Below, piece after piece: positions 19,711-29,536 of a DNA stretch of 54,286 nucleotides. Each line of letters opens with the position of its first letter. Position 1 is the first letter of the stretch. Location of the stretch: contig CAMZLB010000016.1 of the NCBI GenBank assembly GCA_947311515.1, positions 1 to 54,286 of the forward strand, written 5' to 3'. The notes under the pieces are model-generated. The model was not told the DNA's origin. It saw nothing but the letters and a program-made list of their open reading frames with translations, and ran no database searches. A program made the position numbers and the translations under genes. The stretch is from Candidatus Moraniibacteriota bacterium (GTDB taxonomy: Bacteria > Patescibacteriota > Minisyncoccia > Moranbacterales > GCA-2747515).

Positions 19711-20846
19711 ATTTTCTGCAAAAAAGTATCTACAACCTTTTCCCATGAAAAATTACTATCGATATGTAATTTAGAATCTCTCATGATGATATCCCTTAAT
19801 TCCTTTCGTATTGCTAGCTCTTGCAAGACATGTGCTATCTCTTGAGGACGATTAGGATCTATTAAAATAGCATGCTTATTTACCACTTCAGGAAGGGATG
19901 AATTATGAGATGTAATTACTGGAGTATTAGTTAAAATTGCTTCTAGTGGTGGAAATCCAAAGCCCTCATAAAGAGAAGGGTATACAAAAATATCTGCTAA
20001 CAGATATAGTGATTCCTTATCTTCTTCTGGAACATCTGTTATTCTTATAATATCCTTTCTATACTTTGATGAGGTTATTTTTTTTTCTATAGCTTCACTT
20101 TGCCAACCTGAAGATCCTGCTATAACTAATTTATAAGAACTACCCTTTCCAGAAATTTTAAATTCTTCAAAAGCTCTTATTATATGTACTAAATTTTTTC
20201 TAGGTTCTATTGTTCCAAAAGATAATATGAATTTATATGGTAGGTCATATTTCTCTTTTACTGTGATTATTTTCATATCATTTCTAGATAAGCAACCTTT
20301 TATACCTGTTTTTCCATTAAGGGCTACTACTATTTTTTTTGAATTAATTTTATAAGTACAAATTAAGTCATTTTTAGTTGCTTCTGAAATTGCTATTATT
20401 TTATCTGACTTAGATGCAAGTGCACGTGGATTTACAAACCAATGCCAGAAACGTCTCTTGAGGGAAAAAGTTTCTTTGTAATGTTCAAAGGAAAGATCAT
20501 GAATAGTTAATATGAGTTTACATTTTTTTGATAGCGCTAAAAAGTTATTATTAGGCATAAAAAATACATCTATTCCACCTAAAAGACTGTCTATTTTTGG
20601 ATAATTAAAATACCAAAACATTAAATTTAATGCTTTATTTGGAATATGAAATTCTTTCAATTCTACATGCGAGTAACTTGTAGCCCATGTAAAATCAATA
20701 TCAATTCCTTTGTAAGAATTATAAAATAATATATATTTATGTTCAGTTTTTCGCAAAAAAAGTGTTTTTAGAAAATTTTTAGTGTATTCCTCAACTCCTG
20801 TTCTCTTTCCTCCTGCAAAAACTCGTGCATCAATTCCGATTTTCAT
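19695..20846 (-). CDS. Glycosyltransferase family 4 (mannosyltransferase-like)
   Basis: MKIGIDARVFAGGKRTGVEEYTKNFL; FVYPSLYEGFGFPPLEAILTNTPVITS. Confidence 0.88.
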   Translation of the reverse strand: MKIGIDARVFAGGKRTGVEEYTKNFLKTLFLRKTEHKYILFYNSYKGIDIDFTWATSYSHVELKEFHIPNKALNLMFWYFNYPKIDSLLGGIDVFFMPNNNFLALSKKCKLILTIHDLSFEHYKETFSLKRRFWHWFVNPRALASKSDKIIAISEATKNDLICTYKINSKKIVVALNGKTGIKGCLSRNDMKIITVKEKYDLPYKFILSFGTIEPRKNLVHIIRAFEEFKISGKGSSYKLVIAGSSGWQSEAIEKKITSSKYRKDIIRITDVPEEDKESLYLLADIFVYPSLYEGFGFPPLEAILTNTPVITSHNSSLPEVVNKHAILIDPNRPQEIAHVLQELAIRKELRDIIMRDSKLHIDSNFSWEKVVDTFLQKIQELE

Positions 20847-20856
20847 AGTAAATTTT

Positions 20857-21489
20857 TTAATTTTCTTCTTTGATATAGTGAATTAATATAATAATAACAA
20901 AAGATGTAAAAAATCCAAGTGCTAATGATAAGGATAATGTAAATATTAAGCTTTTTTCATAAAAATAAATCACAGGCTCCTCTACTATTACCTTAAACCA
21001 AGAACTTGTAGATTTTTCAATAATCATTGCTTTTAGGAGCTCATTTAACTTTTTATCTATCGAATCAACCTGTTTTTTTCCATCTAATTTATTATTAGTC
21101 ATGAATTTTATATTCACAATCTGAGAAGATGCTTTATTTACATTATAAATAGATACTAAATCATCGTTATTATTATACTCAGATAAATTCTGACCAGAAG
21201 TTTTTAATATATCTAAAACAATACTAGGTGATTTTAACCAAGCGACAATTGAATCAGCTATTTTTTCATCAGCTTGTAATCTGTAGAAAGAAGAAAAATC
21301 ATTTCCAAAATTTAGACTTTTTTTATAATTTTCTGAAATTGAACGAGTAATATGTAATGTCGTTGCTACACTAAATTTTTTTGGTTGTGATACATAATAA
21401 ATACAGCCTATTACTATAAATACTATCATTATACTCCAAAATAGTTTTTTATATTTTATAAAAATTTTAATAAGTATCTTTAACTCCAT
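20857..21489 (-). CDS. Wzz/YveK-type chain-length determinant-like membrane protein
   Basis: Two terminal TMs flanking a central periplasmic region; located among glycosyltransferases. Confidence 0.65.
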   Translation of the reverse strand: MELKILIKIFIKYKKLFWSIMIVFIVIGCIYYVSQPKKFSVATTLHITRSISENYKKSLNFGNDFSSFYRLQADEKIADSIVAWLKSPSIVLDILKTSGQNLSEYNNNDDLVSIYNVNKASSQIVNIKFMTNNKLDGKKQVDSIDKKLNELLKAMIIEKSTSSWFKVIVEEPVIYFYEKSLIFTLSLSLALGFFTSFVIIILIHYIKEEN

Positions 21490-21504
21490 AATTACTATTT
21501 ATAA

Positions 21505-22614
21505 TTAATTATTATACATTTTTTTAAATTCTTGAAAGCTAGTGTATACGTATTCCTTAATTTTACTTTCAAATATATTTTTATCAAATTGCTCAGCTTT
21601 TGCTCTTATTTTAATAGGATCAAATTCCAGCTCATTAAATCTTTCTATAGCATTCTTTAAAGAAGTTGCAGTCTGTTCTGGGAACAATATTCCATGTTCA
21701 CCATCAGTCATGTGTTCCACAATATCCCCTCCTTTAAATGCAATGAGAGGTCTTCCTGATGCTAATGCCTCTATAGCCACAATACCAAAATCTTCTTCTT
21801 GTGGAAATATAAAACCTTTACTCTTTGAATAATACGTTGCAAGCTCATTATCGTCAACTCTTCCTAAAAATTCAATGTTAGATTTCGCTTTCTTCCTGAG
21901 TTTTTCGATTTCAGGTCCACGTCCAATTATTTTTAATGGTAATCCTAGCTCATTAAATGCTTCTATCGCTATATCATGTTTTTTATAAGTTATAAGACGA
22001 CCTACCATGAGGAAATAATCTTCTTGCGTTTCACTTATAAAAAAGTTATCCATTGAAACAGGAGGATGAATAATTGTAGCGTTCTTATCCCAATACTTCT
22101 TAATTCTATTTGCTACAAATTGTGAATTTGCCACACATTTATCAATTCTATGTGCACTGTATTTGTCCCATAAACGAATAGGATTCATGAGAAAAGGTAC
22201 TATTTTTTCAAGTTTGAGTGGCCATCCAAAATCTTGAGTGTATTTTTGACAATCATCCCAGGCATATCTCATAGGAGTATGTACATATGAAATGTGCAAT
22301 GTTTCAGGTCTAGTTATAATACCTTTTGCAAAACTTGAAGAATCAGACAATACAACATCGTATATAGATAAATCAAATTCTTCAATAGCACTTGGCATAA
22401 GTGGCGGAAAAATTCTATGATATTTAGACGCTAATGCTTTATGTTGCAGAGAAGATGTTATTATGTTTTTGCCTTCAAAGGATCCTTTCATAGTCTCTCT
22501 ATTATGTAAGAGGGTAAAAATTGGAGCATCAGGAAAAACTTTGCAAAAAGATTCAAGAACTCTTTCTGCTCCTCCATACTGTACTAGATAATCATGAACA
22601 AGTGCAATTTTCAT
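21505..22614 (-). CDS. Glycosyltransferase family 4 (paralogue of 11614-12753)
   Basis: KIALVHDYLVQYGGAERVLESF; FPQEEDFGIVAIEALASGRPLIAFKGG. Confidence 0.88.
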   Translation of the reverse strand: MKIALVHDYLVQYGGAERVLESFCKVFPDAPIFTLLHNRETMKGSFEGKNIITSSLQHKALASKYHRIFPPLMPSAIEEFDLSIYDVVLSDSSSFAKGIITRPETLHISYVHTPMRYAWDDCQKYTQDFGWPLKLEKIVPFLMNPIRLWDKYSAHRIDKCVANSQFVANRIKKYWDKNATIIHPPVSMDNFFISETQEDYFLMVGRLITYKKHDIAIEAFNELGLPLKIIGRGPEIEKLRKKAKSNIEFLGRVDDNELATYYSKSKGFIFPQEEDFGIVAIEALASGRPLIAFKGGDIVEHMTDGEHGILFPEQTATSLKNAIERFNELEFDPIKIRAKAEQFDKNIFESKIKEYVYTSFQEFKKMYNN

Positions 22615-22958
22615 AGTTTTTTCTTTTGTGTTAAGCTGTCAGTCAATAATTTTACAATACTTACAATTATTGAGCCTAATAAGGCTGAGATAAAACTCTT
22701 CACAGAAACTCCTTCTATAAATGTTAGTGTCCAAAAAACCCAAGCATTTATCACAAAAGTAAATAGACCTAGTGTTATAAAGTTGATTGGTAATGTTATG
22801 AGCTTAAGTATAGGTTTAATTGTAGTATTTAAGATTCCAAATATTATTGAAGCTAGAATTGCTGTAGGCCAAAATGCTTCAATGGTAATACCAGGAACAA
22901 TATAAGCAGCTATCAGAATTGCACCAGCTACAAAAAGAATTTTTAATACTAGTTTCAT
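22611..22958 (-). CDS. Phage-holin-family / YvlD-like membrane protein
   Basis: Four TMs; FWPTAILASIIFGILNTTIKPILKLITLPINFITLGLFTFVINAWVFW. Confidence 0.8.
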   Translation of the reverse strand: MKLVLKILFVAGAILIAAYIVPGITIEAFWPTAILASIIFGILNTTIKPILKLITLPINFITLGLFTFVINAWVFWTLTFIEGVSVKSFISALLGSIIVSIVKLLTDSLTQKKKL

Positions 22959-23024
22959 AATATTTCAATTAAGTTATTATTTATAAAGTTTAACACAAAT
23001 CAGGAAAAGGTAAAATATTTTTAT

Positions 23025-24446
23025 TTAATTTTTGCGGATTTTTAACACTGCTGGAATTGTTTTGAGTAAAATTATGAAATCTAGATAAAGCGACCAGTTT
23101 TCTATATAATAGATATCTAACCGATATTCATCTTCAAAATTCAAATCACTCCTACCAGATACTTGTGCCATACCAGATATGCCAGGCTTTATAGTAAGAA
23201 GTCTCCTATGGTATTCTTTGTAATTATCAACCTCTCTTCTTTGGTGTGGGCGTGGACCTACTAAACTCATCTCTCCTTTTAAAACATTAAAAAATTGAGG
23301 AAATTCATCAATGGAAAGTTTCTCAAGTATTACACCTACTTTCGTTTTACGAGGATCGTTTTGAATTTTATATATAGGACCTATCCTTATGGAATTTTTT
23401 TTAATCAATTCTTTTTCATATGCAATAGCTTCCTCGTAATTTATATTATCTTTGGTAGTACACCACTTCCACATCATATACCTTATTTTATAGACAAAAA
23501 ATTCTTTACCTTGGGAACCAATTCTAGCATTTTTGAAAAAAATTGGTCCATCAGGATCTTCTATTTTTACAGCAGCAGCTGCAGCAATCACTATAGGAGA
23601 CGTCAAAATAATAAGAATCAAAGAAATGATTATGTCAATGATTCTTTTTAAAACTCTCCCCCAGCCTTCTAGCGGCGTGTGTCTTAGGACTATAAGAGGT
23701 TCATCTGCAAAAAAATCCATATCAAATTGAGTTTTTTGTCTAGACGTAGGAATTAATTTATAAGTAATGTCTTTTATTTCACAGTATTCATATAATTTTT
23801 GAATAGAAATCTCTTCAAATCCTGATTCATTTATAATTATTTCGTCTATTCCCTTTTTTTCTTCAATTTTTTTTATTTTGTCAACATTTAAAGAATTTAT
23901 AGATGCCACTATATCATAACCCATATGTGGTTTTTTTGCGATTATTTTTGAAATTTGTTCTAATTTTTTATCTTTTCCTACAAGTAGAACTCTATGTTTA
24001 CCTATTCCCTTAATTACTAAGAGATACTTTTGAAAATATCTAGTTATATCGTGTGAAAGAACAACAGCAATAATTATAAAGAACCAAGCAGAAACTATAA
24101 CAAAACGAGATGAAAACCATTCTCTTTGTAAGAAAAAACCAATAATTACTACCATTAGAACAATTGTTGTAGCTTTCATTATAGAATAGACTTCATTTTT
24201 TGCACGTCTAGTAACACGAACTTGATATAATCCTTCAATTGCATAAAAAATCAAAATTAAAAAAGAGATAAATAATACTCTAATCATGTACTCCTCAAAA
24301 GTAAAATTATATATCCCTTGTTTCTCTATTAGTTCTTGAACAGTTCCTATGTGACGCACATGATATGCTAGAGCTGCAGCAAGTATTATAACGCACCAAT
24401 CAAAAAATACCTGAATTATACTAAAAATTATTTCTGACTTCTTCAT
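23025..24446 (-). CDS. Exopolysaccharide sugar-phosphate transferase (WcaJ/bacterial sugar transferase)
   Basis: Multiple N-terminal TMs; KRIIDIIISLILIILTSPIVIAAAAAVKIEDPDGPIFF, LVGPRPHQRREV, KPGISGMAQVSGRSDL. Confidence 0.93.
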   Translation of the reverse strand: MKKSEIIFSIIQVFFDWCVIILAAALAYHVRHIGTVQELIEKQGIYNFTFEEYMIRVLFISFLILIFYAIEGLYQVRVTRRAKNEVYSIMKATTIVLMVVIIGFFLQREWFSSRFVIVSAWFFIIIAVVLSHDITRYFQKYLLVIKGIGKHRVLLVGKDKKLEQISKIIAKKPHMGYDIVASINSLNVDKIKKIEEKKGIDEIIINESGFEEISIQKLYEYCEIKDITYKLIPTSRQKTQFDMDFFADEPLIVLRHTPLEGWGRVLKRIIDIIISLILIILTSPIVIAAAAAVKIEDPDGPIFFKNARIGSQGKEFFVYKIRYMMWKWCTTKDNINYEEAIAYEKELIKKNSIRIGPIYKIQNDPRKTKVGVILEKLSIDEFPQFFNVLKGEMSLVGPRPHQRREVDNYKEYHRRLLTIKPGISGMAQVSGRSDLNFEDEYRLDIYYIENWSLYLDFIILLKTIPAVLKIRKN

Positions 24447-24497
24447 AAGATTATTTATTTATAGCTATATTAATAGTAAGCTTTAAGGAAGGTTGAT

Positions 24498-24634
24498 AAA
24501 GCTCTAAAAATTACTCTTTTTATTTTTTTTTTAAAATACAACTTACAAAAACCCTATAAATAAAGGCTTTGGGAAATATATTTTAGATCTATTTTCTTAA
24601 TTTTTACTAGTAAGTTAGTTTTGTAGTTTCTTCT
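24498..24634 (+). repeat. Copy B of a dispersed MITE-like intergenic repeat
   Basis: AAATAAAGGCTTT(N)nATATTTTAGATCTATTTTCTTAATTTTT core shared with copy C; inverted-repeat-like ends. Confidence 0.65.
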
Positions 24635-24640
24635 TAATAG

Positions 24641-24985
24641 TAATGATCACCAAGAGATGAGTTATAAGCCGGATTCTGTCGTGAGTGATAATCTGTCTTG
24701 TTTTTATATTGCTATAAAAATCTTTGCAACTCTCTTTGATAATTCAAAGCACGGTCTTGCACTTAGGTAAGGATTTAGCCGTTTCACTCTCCTTGTTACC
24801 AAGGAGACTTATCCTTTAAGGATATGCCTTCCTTTTCAGAAAAACACGTCTCTGCTCGCACCTCATGTATCACTACAGACGGGAGTTACCCGCTACCCTT
24901 CTGCTAATTTATAGCAAGTGTCCGGACTTTCCTCTCTACTCAAAACTGAGTGAGCTATCACTTACAAATCTCTTAGTGATCACTA
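24641..24985 (-). ncRNA. rnpB: RNase P RNA
   Basis: Minus strand reads GAGGAAAGTCCGGACA ... AGAAGGGTAGCGGGTAACTCCCG ... GAATCCGGCTTATAACTCATC; termini form an extended P1 helix. Confidence 0.93.
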
Positions 24986-25392
24986 ATATTAATTTTAAAA
25001 TTATATTATATATTGTAACTTTTTAAGAACACTTTAAAAAGAATCCTCATAAATTATACCAAAAAATAAAGAAAGTGTCAATTTTTTTTAGACTTATCCT
25101 GAAGATATATCTGAAATCTTTATGTAAGTGTGGCCATGTAGTACGTGAAGAAGAAAATAATCATTCAGTAGAATAAATAATATTTATATAACATGTAAAA
25201 AATTAAAAAGTTATTACATGTAAAACTTTTAATGAAATTATGAATAAGTACTGCAAAAAGCATCTGTTATCAGAAGATTTAAGAAAAATTATATTAAAAG
25301 TGTTACCTATCAAAAGTTATTAAACAATTAGCAGAAGCATAAAAAGGAAGATATAAAATATTTGTAAAATCTGACATTTGCTCAATATTTTT

Positions 25393-26718
25393 TTACTTTT
25401 TTACAATTTTAGTGTTCTTATTTGGCATAAATGGGATAAGAACCTTTGGAATTAGTACGCTACCATCTTTTTGTTGAAAGTTCTCAAGTATAGCAATAAG
25501 TGGTCTAGGTGATGGTAATACCGTATTATTTAACATATACACATACTTTTTTTCTCCATTTTTATCTTTATATTTTACATTAAGCCTTCTTGACTGCCAA
25601 TCTAAAAAACATGAAGCGCTTCCAGTTTCCCCCCATCTTTCAAGTCCTGGCATCCAGGCCTCTAAATCATACTGTCTATATTTACCAGTACTTAAATCCC
25701 CTGTACAAATCTTTAATTTTCTATACGGTAATCCTAAATCTGCGTGAATTTCTTCTGAAATCGCAACCATTTCTTCTTGTAATTTATCTACTACACTTTT
25801 TTTAGCACTTGCAATCACGATTTGTTCAATTTTCATAAATTCATGTACTCTATAAAATCCAGTTGTATCTCTTCCATGACTTCCTATTTCACTACGATAA
25901 CATTGTGAATACCCATAAATTTTAATAGGTAATTCTTCTTCTTCTAGAGTCTTGTCCATATAATACGCAAGAAGTCCAGGTTCAGCAGTTCCTACTAAAA
26001 ATTTCTTTTCCTTTTGCGAATCCATATTTAGATCTTCTTTTGAAGAGACTACTTGGTAAATTTCATCTGTATCTGGATTATATTTAGTTCCTGAAAAATA
26101 ACCAGTACCAAATAAAGCTCTTTCTTTAACTAATGTAGGTGGAATCATAGCACGATATCCTTTACTTGCCATTTTCTGCATAGCATACATCATAAGAGCC
26201 ATTACAATATCCACACCTTGATTTTTTAGGTAATAACCTCTATATCCTGAAACCTTTGCACCCTGTTTGAAATCTATCAAATCTAAATCTTGTGCAATTT
26301 CTACATGAGTTTTTGGTTTAAAATCAAACTTTGGCTTATGTCCTATTTCATACACTATCACATTCTCATCCTCAGTCTTACCAATGGGCACATCCTCTGC
26401 TTGTACAGTTGGTACCTTTACCATTAAATCATTAAATTTCTTTTTTACACTTTTTAAAAGTGGCTCTTTAACTTCTAATTTTTCCTTAAATATCCTTCCC
26501 TTTGCTATTATTTCTTGTCGCTCCCTGTCATTTTTGACAGTCTTTATCATATCATTCAAATCATTTCTGAGAGAATTTAACTCTTCTATGCTCTTTATAA
26601 GAGAAACTCTTTCTTTGTCAATTTCAATAAGTTCTAATAAATCTAAATTTATATTTTTATCTTTTATGGTTTGTTTTATTTTTTCCTTATTTTCACGAAT
26701 ATATTTTATATCTAACAT
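25393..26718 (-). CDS. serS: Seryl-tRNA synthetase
   Basis: MLDIKYIRENKEKIKQTIKDK; FYRVHEFMKIEQ; GETGSASCFLDWQSRRLNVKYK. Confidence 0.96.
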   Translation of the reverse strand: MLDIKYIRENKEKIKQTIKDKNINLDLLELIEIDKERVSLIKSIEELNSLRNDLNDMIKTVKNDRERQEIIAKGRIFKEKLEVKEPLLKSVKKKFNDLMVKVPTVQAEDVPIGKTEDENVIVYEIGHKPKFDFKPKTHVEIAQDLDLIDFKQGAKVSGYRGYYLKNQGVDIVMALMMYAMQKMASKGYRAMIPPTLVKERALFGTGYFSGTKYNPDTDEIYQVVSSKEDLNMDSQKEKKFLVGTAEPGLLAYYMDKTLEEEELPIKIYGYSQCYRSEIGSHGRDTTGFYRVHEFMKIEQIVIASAKKSVVDKLQEEMVAISEEIHADLGLPYRKLKICTGDLSTGKYRQYDLEAWMPGLERWGETGSASCFLDWQSRRLNVKYKDKNGEKKYVYMLNNTVLPSPRPLIAILENFQQKDGSVLIPKVLIPFMPNKNTKIVKK

Positions 26719-26939
26719 AATATTAACTTTATTTTTTTAATTATTTTTCTGATGTAATTGTATGATTATCGAATTTATGTTCAACTTTTTTAGTGTGTTT
26801 TGCAAAAACTATTTCAAAGATTAAATATACAAAGCATTCTTTTTATTCCTTGAATTAATTATTAAATTCTTAATATTTTCTAATGTATATTTAGAATTAA
26901 GTAGTATTATCTTTATTTTCTTAATAGTATTTTTCATAG

Positions 26940-27965
26940 TTACTGAATGCTTTTTATAATAGGTAATCCATCAGAACCTGTTGGTATATAAATCGTCCCT
27001 TGTCTATCTTTAAGTTCACTAATATATAGGTATTGTAAATATTTAGGAGTTATTGTTTTGTTTAATATATTTTGTGCATCACTTTGACCTTGAGCTTCAA
27101 TTCTCTTTCTTTCTGCTTCCTTCTTTTCTTTTTCTAATACAAAGTCTAGTCTTTGTGCATCCTGTTCAGCTTGTAATTTCTGCTGAATACTTCCAGCAAG
27201 TCCAAGTGGCAAAATAACATTTCTGAGGAGTACTTGTTCAATGATTATCCCACGAGATTCAACTGCTTTTATTAAATGATCTTTTATGTCACTTGCTACC
27301 TCACCTCTCTTCTCCGAGTAAATTGCTTTTGCATCATACTGAGCAATAATTCCTCTTATAGCACTTCTTATCTCTGGTCTTATAATTTTTTCCTCAAAAT
27401 CAAGTCCTAGATCCCTATACACATCTGACGCCATATGTTCTTCCAATTTATAAAATATTGTTATATCTAAATCTAATTTAAGTCCTTCATTTGTAAGTGC
27501 TGATATCTGATCTGAACCTCTTCTCTGACCTTCACCATTTGCAATACTCATTGTGTACTCCTCAGTACGAATAGACATTTCCTCAATCTGTTCAAATGGA
27601 TTTATAATGTGAATTCCCGAGGATAACTCGTCATCTTTAACCTTACCAAAAAGCGTTCTTACTCCCGTATGGCCTGCAGGTATAGTTATAACTATATTAA
27701 GAAATATTATAATAATAACGATAATTACAATAAGAGTAAAAAATATTTTTCCTATATTTGAAGATAGTTTATGCATATTATTTTTAGTTGAATTAGTAAA
27801 TTTAAATTTATTTTGAAATATTGAATTTAGTAAATTTTTTAAGGGATTACCTCCTACTTTGATAATGGGTCTTTTTGCATTTTTCGAGACTACCTTTTTT
27901 ATAATAGCTTTAAATATAGCTGGAAATATAAAAAATAACATAATTATCCACAAAACAGGTTCCAT
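26940..27965 (-). CDS. SPFH/prohibitin-family membrane protein
   Basis: N-terminal TMs; VVITIPAGHTGVRTLFGKVKDDELSSGIHIINPFEQIEEMSIRTEEY. Confidence 0.88.
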   Translation of the reverse strand: MEPVLWIIMLFFIFPAIFKAIIKKVVSKNAKRPIIKVGGNPLKNLLNSIFQNKFKFTNSTKNNMHKLSSNIGKIFFTLIVIIVIIIIFLNIVITIPAGHTGVRTLFGKVKDDELSSGIHIINPFEQIEEMSIRTEEYTMSIANGEGQRRGSDQISALTNEGLKLDLDITIFYKLEEHMASDVYRDLGLDFEEKIIRPEIRSAIRGIIAQYDAKAIYSEKRGEVASDIKDHLIKAVESRGIIIEQVLLRNVILPLGLAGSIQQKLQAEQDAQRLDFVLEKEKKEAERKRIEAQGQSDAQNILNKTITPKYLQYLYISELKDRQGTIYIPTGSDGLPIIKSIQ

Positions 27966-28117
27966 ACAAAATATTTAAAAAATGATATAGCAAAATAGTT
28001 AATATTATAATAATAACATATAATACAATAAATAAAAATGTAAGCTTACAAAGCTATTTATAGTCTATATCATTAATGTTGTAATTCCATATCATGAAAT
28101 CGACAAATATTTTTTAA

Positions 28118-28253
28118 GGAGAGACTGCAAAATTAACTTATTTGCAAAAATTAAGAAAATAAATCTAAAATACATTTTTAAAGCCTTTATTTGCAGTGTT
28201 TTTATAAATTATATTTTACAAAGAAGAATATGAGGACAATTTTTACAGACTTT
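28118..28253 (-). repeat. Copy C of a dispersed MITE-like intergenic repeat (inverted relative to B)
   Basis: Reverse complement AAATAAAGGCTTTAAAAATGTATTTTAGATTTATTTTCTTAATTTTT; 136 bp versus 137 bp for B; inverted-repeat-like ends. Confidence 0.65.
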
Positions 28254-28331
28254 CTTTAATTAAAAACAAAACTCAGCAGTTTGTTCTTTGTAAGAGTCAT
28301 AAATAATACAAAAACTAAACCCTGTAGGTTT

Positions 28332-29423
28332 TCATTTTTTTAAATTAAATGTTTTTTGTATAATACCTCCACCTAAACATAAATTACCTGAATAAAACAC
28401 TGCAAACTGACCTGGTGTAAGTCCTTGTTCTTTATTTTCTAACTTTATCGTTATTTCAGAATTATTTAAAATTGCACTACATTTAAGTCTAGTGGGTCCA
28501 TGACGTAATTTTACTTCTAAATCTTTTTTAGTAAAAATATCTTTTTTATCAAGTGAGATATCTTCTGGAGTTAAATTTAAATTATTAATTTTAAAGCTAT
28601 TAAGTCTCTGGTCATCTCCACCAAATCCATGTGTTAGATATACTATATTTTTTTTAATATCTTTTTCACATACATACCATGGACCTCCTCCGAGACTGAT
28701 CCCTTTTCTTTGACCTATTGTATAAAAATACGCACCATTATGTTTCCCTAATATTTTATCGGTTTCTTTTTCTATAAACTCACCTATTTTTTCTCCTAAA
28801 TGATGTTTTATAAAATCTACAAAAGAAATTTTGCCTAAAAAGCAAATTCCTTGTGAATCTTTTCTACGTGCTGTTGGTAAATCAAATTCATGAGCATATC
28901 TTCTAACTTCATCTTTTTGTAAGTGACCTATTGGAAACATGGCTTTTTTTAATTGACTATTACTAAGCATTGCTAAAAAATATGTTTGATCTTTTATTAA
29001 ATCTGGTGCACATTTTAAATTTATATTATTTTTAAATTCTTCAATTTGAGCATAATGACCAGTTGCAACTTTATCATATTTACTTCCATATTTATCTAGA
29101 AATGCTCCGAATTTTATCTCTCTATTGCAAAGCATATCAGGATTAGGTGTCAATCCATTTTTGACAGAATCTATAGTATAGGAAACAATTATTTCATGAT
29201 ACTCTTTTTGAAATGGTACTACTTTCAATTCCACATCAAGTAAATCACAAACCTGATTTGCATAAGACAAATCTTCTTTCCATGGACAATTTCCCATATA
29301 AGACATTTCGTCCTCTAACCAAATTTTTAAATAATATGCAGTAACATCATATCCCTGTTTTTTTAGAAAAGCTAAAGCAACAGAACTATCTACGCCGCCA
29401 GAAAGAAGTAGTGCTATTTTCAT
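28332..29423 (-). CDS. mnmA: tRNA-specific 2-thiouridylase
   Basis: MKIALLLSGGVDSSVALAFLKKQGYDVTAYYLKIW; start reassigned from 29471 to the internal Met; NPDMLCNREIKFG; DSQGICFLG. Confidence 0.94.
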   Translation of the reverse strand: MKIALLLSGGVDSSVALAFLKKQGYDVTAYYLKIWLEDEMSYMGNCPWKEDLSYANQVCDLLDVELKVVPFQKEYHEIIVSYTIDSVKNGLTPNPDMLCNREIKFGAFLDKYGSKYDKVATGHYAQIEEFKNNINLKCAPDLIKDQTYFLAMLSNSQLKKAMFPIGHLQKDEVRRYAHEFDLPTARRKDSQGICFLGKISFVDFIKHHLGEKIGEFIEKETDKILGKHNGAYFYTIGQRKGISLGGGPWYVCEKDIKKNIVYLTHGFGGDDQRLNSFKINNLNLTPEDISLDKKDIFTKKDLEVKLRHGPTRLKCSAILNNSEITIKLENKEQGLTPGQFAVFYSGNLCLGGGIIQKTFNLKK

Positions 29424-29533
29424 TATAGTCCCATAGTAGTAAATAATGACATATCTAGAAAAACTCTCCACATTATAGAAAGAATTATAAGAAATAAAGC
29501 AATATATATTAACATTTTGAAAAAAAGTTTCAT
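29423..29533 (-). CDS. 36-aa single-TM small protein overlapping the mnmA start (not in ORF track)
   Basis: ATG to TAA: MKLFFKMLIYIALFLIILSIMWRVFLDMSLFTTMGL; TAATG overlap with mnmA. Confidence 0.45.
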   Translation of the reverse strand: MKLFFKMLIYIALFLIILSIMWRVFLDMSLFTTMGL

Positions 29534-29536
29534 AAT

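Noticed and set aside
26860-26935. Possible fourth copy of the dispersed repeat (AATGTATATTTAGAATTAAG...TTTATTTTCTTAATAG)
   Set aside because: Only short AT-rich matches requiring a large gap; lacks the AAAGGCTTT core and inverted-repeat ends
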